Below, piece by piece: positions 27,837 through 35,722 of a stretch of 39,293 nucleotides of DNA (positions within the stretch are counted from its first letter, which is position 1; each line of letters starts with the position of its first letter). The notes below the pieces were generated by a model. It did not search any database and was not told where the DNA came from. It was given only the letters and a program-made list of their open reading frames with translations. This DNA comes from Burkholderiales bacterium (GTDB lineage: Bacteria; Pseudomonadota; Gammaproteobacteria; Burkholderiales; Burkholderiaceae_C), in NCBI GenBank assembly GCA_003963005.1, contig RXJW01000161.1, forward strand, positions 1 to 39,293. The letters run 5' to 3'. Position numbers and translations under genes: made by a program.

Positions 27837-28514
27837 ATGACACTGCCCGCCCAGCAGCCCGCCGCCGCCGAGCCCCTGGCCCGGCTGCTGCTGCAATGGG
27901 GCGTCACCCCGGCGCCTGCGGGCCCCGTGGCCGAGCGGCTGGGCGGCTGGCTGAATTGGGCGGATGCCATTGGCTTGTCGCAGGTATTGGCCGCGCCGTC
28001 GCCCGGCGGCGTCAACCCCTCGGCCATCGCGCAGGCCCGGGACTGGGCCGGCGCCGCCCTCGCCCGCTTGCAGGCCGAGCTGACCGCTGCCTTCGACGAC
28101 GCCCTGCTGGCCCGCGAATCGGCAGAACCCGCCCCGGCCGGCGTGCCGCTGGCCGATCTGCTCGCCCCCTATCGCCTCCACCACGCGCAGCAGCAGCGCA
28201 GCATGGCCGCGCGCATCGCCACGCTGCGCGAGCGGCTGCGCCCGCACCTGGCCGACAGCGCCGGCCACCTCGCCCGCCTCGCGCAGCTCGACGCGCTGAT
28301 CGAGCGCGCCACTTCGGGCCCCGAACGCGAACGCCTGGCCGCACTGCCTGCCCTGCTGACCCACCGCGCCGAACGCCACCACGCTGCCGACCCCCGCGGC
28401 TGGCGGGCGCGCTTCTGGGCTGACCTGCAGCGCCTGCTGCGGGCCGAGCTCGACCTCCGACTCCAACCGGTACTGGGCCTGATCGAGGCCCTGCACGACG
28501 ACACCGCCCGATGA
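27837..28514 (+). CDS. DUF3348-family protein, first gene of the motor operon
   Basis: 225 residues, soluble and largely helical. The N-terminal part (LARLLLQWGVTPAPAGPVAERLGGWLNWADAIGLSQVL, about 14-52) and the C-terminal LLRAELDLRLQPVLGLIEAL are the conserved portions of DUF3348 proteins of Burkholderiales as I remember them. The middle has charged helices (RLRPHLADSAGHLARLAQLDALIE). No catalytic motif is visible. Its stop overlaps the start of the MotA-like gene (ATGA at 28511-28514), indicating coupled translation and a shared complex. It may be an adaptor at the cytoplasmic face of the motor; this is inference. Confidence 0.85.
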   Translation: MTLPAQQPAAAEPLARLLLQWGVTPAPAGPVAERLGGWLNWADAIGLSQVLAAPSPGGVNPSAIAQARDWAGAALARLQAELTAAFDDALLARESAEPAPAGVPLADLLAPYRLHHAQQQRSMAARIATLRERLRPHLADSAGHLARLAQLDALIERATSGPERERLAALPALLTHRAERHHAADPRGWRARFWADLQRLLRAELDLRLQPVLGLIEALHDDTAR

Positions 28515-30829
28515 ACCGCCTGCTGAACGCCCTCTACCCCTTCGCCCTGGTCGCCGGCCTGGCCGGCATCGCCGGAGCGGCACTGGCCGCGAGCCGCCAC
28601 CACCCCGTGGCCCTGGCGATGACGCTGCTGATCGCGGCCTTCTTCGCGCTCGGCGTGGTGGAGCTGCGCGCCTTCCGCCGTTCGAGCCGCGAGCTGGACA
28701 CGGCCCTGGCCGCCGAGCCGAGCGCCACGTGGGTCGAGACGCTGCCGGCCAGCCTGCGCGCCGCCGTTCAGCAGCGCCTGGAAGGCCTGCGCGTGGCGCT
28801 GCCCGGCCTGTCGCTGGCCCCGGCGCTGGCCGGGCTGCTGGTGCTGCTGGGCATGCTGGGCACCTTCATCGGCCTCGTCATCACGCTGAGCAGCACCGCT
28901 TCGGCCCTGGGGCAGACGGCCGATCTCGCCGCGCTGCGCACCGCGCTCGGCGCGCCGGTGCAGGGTCTCGGCCTGGCCTTCAGCGCCAGCGTGGCCGGCG
29001 TGACCGGCTCGGCCATGCTCGGCCTGATGGTCGCGCTGGCACGGCGCGAACGGGCGGACGTCTCGGGCCGGCTGGACGTGGCCCTGCTGGGCCGACTGCG
29101 CCCGCTGACCGCGGCGCACCAGCGTGCCCTCGCCGACGAGGCGGCGCGTGCGGCCGCCGTCGAGCTGGCGCGTCAGCAGCAGCTCGAACTCGTCGCCCAG
29201 CTCCAGACCTTTGCCCGCCAGATCGGAGACCAGCTCGCCGCGCAGAACCAGCAGTTTCACGGCGACACGCACCAGGCCTACACGGCCCTGGCCGCCAGCG
29301 TGGACGCCACCTTGCGCCACAGCCTGACCGAGAGCGCGCGCCTGGCCGGCGCCGCCCTCCAGCCGGCAGCCGAGGCCGCCATGGCCGGCATTGCCCGCGA
29401 GGCCTCGGCCCTGCACGAGCGGGTGGGCGCGCAAGTGGCGGATCAGCTGGGCGCGGTGGCCCACCACTTCGAGGCCGGTGCCGCCCGCATCGCCGAAGAC
29501 AGCCGCGCGGCCCTGGCCGCGCAGGCCGCGGCGCTGGCCGAGGCGCAAGCCCGCCAGCAGGCCGCCCAGGCCGAACAGGACGCCGCCCGCGAAGCCGCCC
29601 AAGCCGCACGCGACGCCCGGCAGCAGGCCGCGCTGCAAGCCGAGCGCGAGGCCCTTGCCGCCGAGCGTCTGGCCAACGAACGCCTGCTCGCCGGACAACG
29701 CGAAGCGGCCCAGCAACTGCTGGCCGACAGCGGCGCCCGCGCCCAGAACGCCCTGACCGAGCTGACCACCGGCTTCGCCACCCAGACGCAGGACCTGCTG
29801 GGCCGCATCGCCGAGACGCAGACCCGCCACGCCGCGCGGCAGGGTGAGCTCGATGCCCAGCGCCGCGCCGAGGCCCGCGCCGAAGCCCAGGCCCTGGCCG
29901 AGCAGCGCGCCGCCAATGAGCAGCTGCTGGCCGCCCAGCGCGAGGCCGCCCAGCAGCTGCTCGCCACGAGCGGTGAGCGCGCCCACGCCGCGCTCACCGA
30001 GCTGACCGCCCGCTTCCATGAACAGACGCAGGCCGCCATCGCCGCCATCGCGCAGGCGCACGGCGAGCTGCAGTCGGCCCATGCGCGGCACGACGCCGAA
30101 CGCCTGGCCGCCTGGCGCACCGAGCTGCAGGCGGCGGGGGCCACGCAGGCCGCGCAGCAACAGCAGCTCGCCGACGGCCTGTTGTCGCACACGCGCGAGC
30201 TCGTCGCTCAGGCCGAGGCCCAGGCCCGCAGCACGCTGACCGAAGCCGGGGCGCTGCTGAAGGCGGCCGGCGAAGCCCCGCGTGCCGCCGTGGAAGTGGT
30301 GGCCGCGCTGCGCGAGCAGCTGGCCCAGAGCCAGGCCCAGGATCGTGCGGCGCTGGCCGAGCGCGCCGAGCTGATGCAGACCGTGTCGACGCTGCTGGCC
30401 TCGCTGCAGCAGGCGGCGGGCGAACAGCGGGCCGCGCTGGACGGATTGATCGGCAGTGCCGCCTCGCAGGTCGACACTCTGGTGGGGCGCTCCGCCGAGC
30501 AGCTGGAAGCGCTGGGCCAGCGCTTCACCGAACAGTCCGGCGCCACGGGCCAGGCGCTGGCCGAGGCGGCCACGACGATTGCCGCGAGCGCGGCCGAGAT
30601 GGCGAGCCTGGGCGAGGGCTTTGGTGCCGCGGTGGCGCAGTACCAGTCGGCCAATGCCGAGCTGGTGCAGCACCTGTCGGCACTGGAAGAGCGCCTGGGC
30701 GGCGCGATGGCCCGCAGCGACGAGCAGCTGGGCTACTACGTGGCCCAGGCCCGCGAGGTGATCGATCTGTGCCTGGGCTCCCAGAAGCAGGTGCTGGACG
30801 CACTGCAAGGGGCGGCGGCCCATGGATGA
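28511..30829 (+). CDS. MotA/TolQ/ExbB-like channel subunit with long coiled-coil tail (DUF802)
   Basis: 772 residues. Four membrane helices lie at about 9-28, 33-51, 104-127 and 152-176. The last two carry the MotA/TolQ/ExbB pattern: LLGMLGTFIGLVITL, then LGAPVQGLGLAFSASVAGVTGSAMLGL. This layout (two early helices, a short loop, two channel helices, then a very long cytoplasmic tail) is that of ZorA rather than of MotA or ExbB. The tail (about 200-770) is Ala/Gln/Glu-rich coiled coil with an 80-residue internal duplication at about 388-467 and 468-547, in keeping with the repeat nature of DUF802. It ends in a distinct segment (LGYYVAQAREVIDLCLGSQ). It overlaps the OmpA-domain gene by 8 bp. 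The most likely role is the stator/channel subunit of a proton-driven motor. Confidence 0.85.
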   Translation: MNRLLNALYPFALVAGLAGIAGAALAASRHHPVALAMTLLIAAFFALGVVELRAFRRSSRELDTALAAEPSATWVETLPASLRAAVQQRLEGLRVALPGLSLAPALAGLLVLLGMLGTFIGLVITLSSTASALGQTADLAALRTALGAPVQGLGLAFSASVAGVTGSAMLGLMVALARRERADVSGRLDVALLGRLRPLTAAHQRALADEAARAAAVELARQQQLELVAQLQTFARQIGDQLAAQNQQFHGDTHQAYTALAASVDATLRHSLTESARLAGAALQPAAEAAMAGIAREASALHERVGAQVADQLGAVAHHFEAGAARIAEDSRAALAAQAAALAEAQARQQAAQAEQDAAREAAQAARDARQQAALQAEREALAAERLANERLLAGQREAAQQLLADSGARAQNALTELTTGFATQTQDLLGRIAETQTRHAARQGELDAQRRAEARAEAQALAEQRAANEQLLAAQREAAQQLLATSGERAHAALTELTARFHEQTQAAIAAIAQAHGELQSAHARHDAERLAAWRTELQAAGATQAAQQQQLADGLLSHTRELVAQAEAQARSTLTEAGALLKAAGEAPRAAVEVVAALREQLAQSQAQDRAALAERAELMQTVSTLLASLQQAAGEQRAALDGLIGSAASQVDTLVGRSAEQLEALGQRFTEQSGATGQALAEAATTIAASAAEMASLGEGFGAAVAQYQSANAELVQHLSALEERLGGAMARSDEQLGYYVAQAREVIDLCLGSQKQVLDALQGAAAHG
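29672..30031 (+). repeat. Intragenic duplication in the coiled-coil tail (80-residue period)
   Basis: Residues 388-427 and 468-507 of the MotA-like protein align at an exact 80-residue (240-bp) offset, for example REAAQQLLADSGARAQNALT with REAAQQLLATSGERAHAALT. The DNA has diverged at many third positions, so the duplication is old and the protein pattern has been kept. Confidence 0.8.
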
Positions 30830-31475
30830 GCCGCTGGAGATCGAACAGGAAGGCGTCGGCACGCCCGCGTGGGCCGCGTTCGGCGACCTGATGGCCGGCG
30901 TGCTGGGGGCCTTCGTGCTGGTGCTGGCGGCCGCGCTGGTCGGGCAGCTGGACCTCGCCAACCAGCTGCAGGCCGAGGTGGCCCAGCGCCAGGCCGAGCA
31001 AGCGCGGCGCGAGGCGCTGGAGCGGGCGCTGGCCGGGCCGCTGGCCGACGGGCGCATCACCCTCGTGGAGGGGCGCATCGGCATCAGCGGCGCGGTGCTG
31101 TTCGCGATCGGCTCCGACCAGCTCCATGCCGATGGCCGCGCGCTGATCAAGAGCCTGGCCACACCGCTGCGCACCTACCTCGCGCAGCGCGACGAGATCC
31201 TGATGGTGAGCGGCTTCACCGATGACCGCGGCCTGATCACGGGCAAGGGCGCCCCGAAGTTCGCGGACAACTGGGAGCTGTCGGCCCAGCGTGCGCTGAC
31301 CGTGGCCCGCGCGCTGATGGCCGAAGGCCTGCCGCCGGACGCGGTGTTCGCCGCCGCCTTCGGCCCGCAGCGGCCGGTGGCCTCCAACGACGACGCGGCC
31401 GGCCGCGCGCTGAACCGGCGCGTCGAGATCGCCCCCACGCCGCGCCCCCGCCGCGCGGCTGCCTCGGCCCCGTGA
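30822..31475 (+). CDS. MotB/ZorB-like OmpA-domain protein
   Basis: 217 residues. A short cytoplasmic N-terminus is followed by one membrane helix (about 21-41, FGDLMAGVLGAFVLVL). Asp22 sits where MotB and ZorB carry the proton-accepting Asp. After a short coiled segment comes an OmpA-type peptidoglycan-binding domain (about 85-205) with VSGFTDDRG, ADNWELSAQRALTVARAL and RALNRRVEI. MotB-like proteins pair as a dimer inside a ring of MotA-like subunits, are held by the wall and convert proton flow into movement. The gene overlaps both neighbours (8 bp upstream, 4 bp downstream). Together with the preceding gene it forms a complete channel pair. Confidence 0.88.
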   Translation: MDEPLEIEQEGVGTPAWAAFGDLMAGVLGAFVLVLAAALVGQLDLANQLQAEVAQRQAEQARREALERALAGPLADGRITLVEGRIGISGAVLFAIGSDQLHADGRALIKSLATPLRTYLAQRDEILMVSGFTDDRGLITGKGAPKFADNWELSAQRALTVARALMAEGLPPDAVFAAAFGPQRPVASNDDAAGRALNRRVEIAPTPRPRRAAASAP

Positions 31476-32029
31476 TGGACGACGCGCTGCACGACCCGCT
31501 CGCCTGGGTGGCCGCACGCGCCAAGGCCGACCCGGTGCGCCAGCGCGTGCTGGAAGGCCTCGCCCGGCGCGCGGCCGCGCAGTCGGGCGCGCTGCGCGAG
31601 CGGCTGGTCGCGCGGCTCTTGCAGCACGCCGAAGTGACCGACGCGGCCCCGGTGGCCGTGCTACCGGCCCGCGCGCCCAGCCCACTGGGCCTGCTCGTGG
31701 CGCAACTGCAATCGGCCGGCCCGGAGCTGCGCCACGTGCAGGCGCACGAAGGCACCTGGCGCCGCCTGCGCCTGACGCAGCGGCTGGCGGAGGTGAGCGC
31801 GCCGGTGCCCGAGCACCTCGGGCCGCTGAACAGCCAGGTGCTCGTCGCCCGCACGCTGCAGGAGCTGAAAAGCCTGTCGCCCGGCTACCTGCAGCGCCTG
31901 CTGACGCTGCTGGACGCGCTGGCGGCGCTCGCGCCACTGCAGGCGATCGAGTCGACTGCGGCTGACAAGCCCGCACGCAAAGCCACCCGAAGCACGAGCA
32001 ACAAGACCGCCACGCCGCGCCGGCGTTGA
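31472..32029 (+). CDS. DUF2894-family protein, last gene of the motor operon
   Basis: 185 residues from GTG 31472 (GTGA overlap) or 184 from ATG 31475. The conserved core is LRHVQAHEGTWRRLRLTQRL followed by LGPLNSQVLVARTLQEL and LSPGYLQRLLTLLDAL, as in DUF2894 proteins. A basic Lys/Arg/Ser/Thr tail (about 165-185) could bind nucleic acid or acidic membrane lipids. There are no membrane helices. In Burkholderiales genomes I recall this family in the same four-gene order, so it is likely a dedicated partner of the motor. Its stop is 7 bp from that of the convergent orphan gene. Confidence 0.8.
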   Translation: MMDDALHDPLAWVAARAKADPVRQRVLEGLARRAAAQSGALRERLVARLLQHAEVTDAAPVAVLPARAPSPLGLLVAQLQSAGPELRHVQAHEGTWRRLRLTQRLAEVSAPVPEHLGPLNSQVLVARTLQELKSLSPGYLQRLLTLLDALAALAPLQAIESTAADKPARKATRSTSNKTATPRRR

Positions 32030-32036
32030 AGCCGCC

Positions 32037-32507
32037 TCAGCGCTCGAAACGCGGCTTGAAGTCGTGCGGGAGGTCGAACTTGCCGCGCCACCGGTTGCCT
32101 GCGTCGGCACTGAAAATTCCGCTTTCGTTGAAAAGGGTCGCCGTGCCGTCGACACGGCGCAGGAATGGGGTTTCGCCCGCAGCCGCCACGGCATTGCCGT
32201 GCGTCGCCTTGATCAAGGAAGCGATGCTGTCCAGGACAGGCACACAGGCCTCCTCGTACGGCAGGAACTTGTCAGGATCGAAGGAGGCATAGACATGGGG
32301 CCGGATGCCGTACATCTCCAAACAAAGCTGCTGACGCTGCCGATCCGCGATCAGGACACTGCCACATCCACCGGGAATCTTGCCTTGAATCAGGGCCCGG
32401 CGATCATGGCGAGACACCGCGCTCCATGGCACTGCCGCGCTCAGGATGGCAAACACCGCTTCGGTATTCAGCGCGTCTTCCAGATACACATTCAAGCTCA
32501 GGGACAT
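32037..32507 (-). CDS. Orphan hypothetical protein, 156 aa
   Basis: I do not recognise the family. The protein begins MSLSLNVYLEDALNTEAVFA, has GGCGSVLIADRQRQQLCLEM and YEEACVPVLDSIASLIKATHGN, and ends FDLPHDFKPRFER. It is compact and acidic-to-neutral with no signal peptide. Codon use and base composition are visibly less GC-rich than in the flanking genes, suggesting later arrival. A possible ribosome site (GAGG) lies about 9 bases before ATG 32507. Size and style recall immunity proteins of contact-dependent toxin systems, but no toxin gene is adjacent, so this is only a guess. Confidence 0.6.
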   Translation of the reverse strand: MSLSLNVYLEDALNTEAVFAILSAAVPWSAVSRHDRRALIQGKIPGGCGSVLIADRQRQQLCLEMYGIRPHVYASFDPDKFLPYEEACVPVLDSIASLIKATHGNAVAAAGETPFLRRVDGTATLFNESGIFSADAGNRWRGKFDLPHDFKPRFER

Positions 32508-32752
32508 CGGTGGACCTCACACGCCCCCATGTCGGCAACAGGGATCGCGGTATCGAGCGCCGGTGCCGCAACGGGCACAGGTGTCGCCATCGGTGCTGCA
32601 ACGGGCATGGCCGGCAGCGGCAGGCGCGCCATGTCGCTCAGCGTCGTGCTTGGCGCCTCGGGCACCGCCGGTGGAGGCAGTTCGGCAGTGTCCACCGGTG
32701 CGGCGTGTTCTGCTGAAGCGCCATCCGCCATGCGCGCCTCGAACGTCGCCAC
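32498..32752 (-). CDS. Pro/Ala/Val-rich short frame, possible gene remnant
   Basis: 84 codons from GTG 32752 to a stop at 32498-32500, overlapping the start of the orphan gene by 10 bp. The first third (FEARMADGASAEHAAPVD) looks like protein; the rest is a Pro/Ala/Val repeat-like stretch ending in GACEVHRCP. No ribosome site is seen. The frame is also open for about 11 codons before the GTG, then meets a stop. It may be the tail of a decayed larger gene, or spurious. Confidence 0.25.
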   Translation of the reverse strand: MATFEARMADGASAEHAAPVDTAELPPPAVPEAPSTTLSDMARLPLPAMPVAAPMATPVPVAAPALDTAIPVADMGACEVHRCP

Positions 32753-32892
32753 GGCGCAGTGGTCAAGCCGCAGGGTCTCTCCCAGTCAGGGTCAGGCGTC
32801 GTCCCGCATTTCAGGGGCACCACGCCTTCGCCGCAACTGCGGCTGCCCCCGACAACCGTGCGGCGCCTCGCCAGGGTTGGCCAGAGGGCGGC
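32753..32892. other. Non-coding gap
   Basis: 140 bases upstream of the orphan frame and downstream of the creatininase-family gene. Short frames exist on the minus strand but none has a start with a ribosome site. No hairpin with a T tract was found, so it holds nothing I can support. Confidence 0.4.
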
Positions 32893-33594
32893 TCAAGCCC
32901 ACGGCCCGTCGATCAGCGCCCGCGTCTCCTCGACGGCAATGCGCCACATCGCCAACACCTCGGCATCCGGCCGCTCGTAGGCGCCGCCGAAGTTGCCGTC
33001 GCCGGCGAGCGCCCGCGCGCCGTCGGGCGGCAGCACGGCATAACGCTGATAGTCGACGGGCGCCTTGCGGCCTTCGGGCTGCGTGACGCCAGGCAGGCGC
33101 GTCCACGGCAGGTTCTCCATCCAGGAGGCGTGGGCCGACTGCGGGTCGATGGACTTCACGTAGGCCAGCGTGCGCGGTGCGTTCCACCAGTTGTGCAGGC
33201 GCACCCGAGTGCGCGGGTGGGCGGCCATCCATTCGCCGATGAGGGCTGCCACCGGCTGGTTGCCGCCGTGGCCGTTGACGATGAGGATGCGGCGAAAGCC
33301 GTGGTGATCGAGGCTGTCGAGCAGGTCGGTCACCACGCGCAGCATCGTCTCGACCTTGAGCGTGACCGTGCCCGGGTAGCTCATGAAGGTCGGCGTGATG
33401 CCGAAGGGCAGCACCGGGAACACCGGCACGCCCAGCGGCTCGGCGGCCTCCACGGCCACACGCTCGGCCAGGATCGCGTCCACCGCCAGGCTGAGCGTGG
33501 CGTGCTGCTCGGTGCAGCCGATGGGCAGCAGGCAGCGGTCATCGCCTTGCAGGTAGGCCTCCACCTGCATCCAGTTCATGTCGGCGATCTTCAT
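32893..33594 (-). CDS. Creatininase-family metal-dependent amidohydrolase
   Basis: 233 residues. Metal-site residues of the creatininase superfamily are visible: Glu29 and His31 (CTEQHATL), Asp39 (AVDA) and His109 (NGHGGN). The NGHGGN form, with Gly where creatininase has the second Glu, is closer to the ArfB/MftE side of the superfamily (formamide or peptide cleavage) than to true creatininase. It is cytoplasmic, and ATG 33594 overlaps the stop of the peptide-binding protein gene (ATGA), so it is translated after it. In this context it may cleave an imported peptide or amide; the substrate is not determinable. Confidence 0.85.
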   Translation of the reverse strand: MKIADMNWMQVEAYLQGDDRCLLPIGCTEQHATLSLAVDAILAERVAVEAAEPLGVPVFPVLPFGITPTFMSYPGTVTLKVETMLRVVTDLLDSLDHHGFRRILIVNGHGGNQPVAALIGEWMAAHPRTRVRLHNWWNAPRTLAYVKSIDPQSAHASWMENLPWTRLPGVTQPEGRKAPVDYQRYAVLPPDGARALAGDGNFGGAYERPDAEVLAMWRIAVEETRALIDGPWA

Positions 33595-35168
33595 CGGAGG
33601 TCCACCTTGGCGTAGTTGTTGAGCCCGAAGGGGCTGACCGTCAGGCCCACGACGCGCTGGCTCGTGGCGATCGCGTAGGTGGGATAGACCAGCGGCACCC
33701 AGGGCGCGTCCTCGCGGTAGAGCGCCTGGGCGCGGCGGTAGAGGGCGTCCCGCCGCGGGGCCTCGGCGGCCTGCCGGGCTTCGGCCAGCAGGGCGTCGAA
33801 CTCGGGCCGGCACCAGCGCGACACATTGCTGCCGCCGGCCACCGCCGCGCAGCCGAAGTTGGGCGTGAGGAAGTTGTCGGGGTCGCCGTTGTCCGAGGCC
33901 CAGGCGAGCAGCGTCGCATCGTGCTCGCCGGCGCGCGTGCGCTTGAGCAGTTCGCCGAACTCCAGCGTGACGACGTCGACCTTCACGCCGATGCGCCCCC
34001 AGTCGGCCTGCAGCAGCTCGGCCGTGGCGCGCGGGTTGGGGTTGGTGGCGCCGGCGCCGGCGCGAATCCACAGCTTGAGTGCAAAGCCATCGGCCACGCC
34101 GGCCGCCCTCAGCAGCTCGCGCGCCTTCGCCAGGTCCTGCCGCGGCGGGGCGGCCGACTCGTCGTAGCTCCATTGCGAAGGTGGGTAGGGGTTGCCCGCC
34201 GGGGCGGCGGCTCCGCTGTAGATGGCCCGGGCCACCGCGGGGCGGTCGGTGGCGAGCACCAGGGCCTGGCGCACGCGGCGGTCGTCCAGCGGCTTGTGCG
34301 TGACGTTCAGCGCGGCGAAGGTGGTCACCAGGCCCGGGCCGGTGAGCAGCTTCAGGCGCGTGTCGCGGCGGATGTCATCCCAGCTCTGCGGCACCGGGTA
34401 GAGCGCCACGTCGCACTCGCCGGCCTTCAGCCGCTGCAGCCGCGCGGCGGGGTCGGGCGAGATCGAGAAGATCAGCTTGTCCAACGCCACGCGACCGCGG
34501 AAGTAGGTCGGGTTGGCGTCATAGCGGACGACCGCGTCCTTCACGTGGCTGCGGAAGACGAAGGGCCCGGTGCCCACCGGCTTGAGGTTCATGTCGGCCA
34601 GGCGGCCGGCGGCTTCGAGCTGCTGTGCGTACTCGGCCGACAGCACGCTCAGGAAGCCCATCGCGAGGTTGGCCAGGAATGGGGCCTCGGGCCGGGTCAG
34701 CTCAAAGCGCACGGTGAGCTCGTCCACCGCCACCACGCGCTGCACGAGGCCGGCGAGCTGCATCGCCGATGCGTAGTACCAGCCCGGCCGGGCCTGGCCG
34801 TGCCAGGGGTGGCGCGGGTCGATCTGGCGCATGACGCTGTAGACGACGTCCTGCGCCTGCAGCGGCCGCGTCGGCCTGAACCAGGGCGTGGTGTGGAAGG
34901 CCACGCCCGGGCGCAGGTGGAAGGTGTAGCTGCGGCCGTCGGGGCTGATCTCCCAGCGCTCGGCCAGGGCCGGCACCAGGCGCGTCGTGCCCGGCTCGAA
35001 CTCGACGAGGCGGTTGTACAGCGCCTCGGAGGACGCATCCGCCGTGGAGTTGGCGTGGAAGAGCGAGTAGTCGAAGCCATCGGGGTTGGCCTCGGTGCAG
35101 ACGGTCAGGGTCTTGGCGGATGCGCTCGTCGCCACCGCGAGCGCCAGCACGGCGAGCCAGCGCGTCAT
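33591..35168 (-). CDS. Peptide ABC transporter substrate-binding protein (family 5, DppA-like)
   Basis: 525 residues. The signal peptide MTRWLAVLALAVATSASA is cut before KTLTVCTEANPDGFD. The family-5 solute-binding pattern follows: LVPALAERWEISPDGRSYTF, YSVMRQIDPRHPW, LKPVGTGPFVF and the terminal VGLTVSPFGLNNYAKVDLR. It is periplasmic and would pass peptides to the permeases encoded at 36677-39118 on the other strand; the ATPase genes are not in the window. The start overlaps the stop of the acetyltransferase gene (ATGA). With an amidase lipoprotein in the divergent arm, murein-derived peptides are a plausible cargo, as for MppA/DppA, but ordinary di- or oligopeptides remain possible. Confidence 0.92.
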   Translation of the reverse strand: MTRWLAVLALAVATSASAKTLTVCTEANPDGFDYSLFHANSTADASSEALYNRLVEFEPGTTRLVPALAERWEISPDGRSYTFHLRPGVAFHTTPWFRPTRPLQAQDVVYSVMRQIDPRHPWHGQARPGWYYASAMQLAGLVQRVVAVDELTVRFELTRPEAPFLANLAMGFLSVLSAEYAQQLEAAGRLADMNLKPVGTGPFVFRSHVKDAVVRYDANPTYFRGRVALDKLIFSISPDPAARLQRLKAGECDVALYPVPQSWDDIRRDTRLKLLTGPGLVTTFAALNVTHKPLDDRRVRQALVLATDRPAVARAIYSGAAAPAGNPYPPSQWSYDESAAPPRQDLAKARELLRAAGVADGFALKLWIRAGAGATNPNPRATAELLQADWGRIGVKVDVVTLEFGELLKRTRAGEHDATLLAWASDNGDPDNFLTPNFGCAAVAGGSNVSRWCRPEFDALLAEARQAAEAPRRDALYRRAQALYREDAPWVPLVYPTYAIATSQRVVGLTVSPFGLNNYAKVDLR

Positions 35169-35578
35169 GGCGCCGGCCGCTTCCAGGCCATGCCCACGGT
35201 GCGCGGGGCGGTGTGCACGAAGCCGTGCTGGGCATACAGGCCATCGGCCGGCACATCGGCCAGCAGGCTCACATAGCCCGTCTCGGGCACATGCGCCTGC
35301 AGCCAGCCGGCGATGTCGGCCATGATCCGCTTGCCCAGGCCCCGGCCCTGGTGCGCGGGCAGCACGGCGATGTCGACCACCTGGAAGGCCGTGCCGCCGT
35401 CGCCGATGACGCGACCCATGCCGATGGGCTCGCCCTCGTGCAGCACCTGGACGGCGAACAGCGTGTTCGGCAGGCCCCGCGCCGCGGCCTCGGCGGTCTT
35501 GGCGCTCAGGCCGGCCCCGGTCCGCAATCGGCGGTAGGTCTCGGCCGAGGGAATGGCGTGCAGCGTCGTGTAGCTCAT
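35165..35578 (-). CDS. GNAT-family N-acetyltransferase
   Basis: 137 residues from ATG 35578, which begins the usual fold (SYTTLHAIPSAETYRRLRTGAGLS). Motif A is VVDIAVLPAHQGRGLGKRIM with the acetyl-CoA loop Q-G-R-G-L-G; the end (YAQHGFVHTAPRTVGMAWKR) is motif B. The acceptor is unknown. It leads the three-gene minus-strand operon and overlaps the binding-protein gene by 4 bp. It could acetylate an amine of an imported peptide or antibiotic, but this is speculation. Confidence 0.87.
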   Translation of the reverse strand: MSYTTLHAIPSAETYRRLRTGAGLSAKTAEAAARGLPNTLFAVQVLHEGEPIGMGRVIGDGGTAFQVVDIAVLPAHQGRGLGKRIMADIAGWLQAHVPETGYVSLLADVPADGLYAQHGFVHTAPRTVGMAWKRPAP

Positions 35579-35722
35579 GCAGCACATTCTGGCCTCGTCA
35601 GGCCCGTCATCACCTGCGCTCATACCCGCATGGCGGTCCGACATGCCTCCTGCGGGGAGGCCCGGGGTCAGGACCTACGGTGCGCTGCAACAATCCGGCC
35701 TCCGGCCACGCCCGCCCCACGC

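Noticed and set aside
28169..31174. Minus-strand open frame of about 1000 codons opposite the motor genes
   Set aside because: It mirrors the Ala/Gln/Glu-rich coiled coil in another frame; its product is Gly/Arg/Leu low complexity with no start signal. High GC keeps stops rare.
27837..32029. Calling the motor operon a Zorya defence system
   Set aside because: ZorC, ZorD and ZorE-like genes are absent and the flanks are a metal exporter and an orphan gene, so only the channel pair is Zorya-like.
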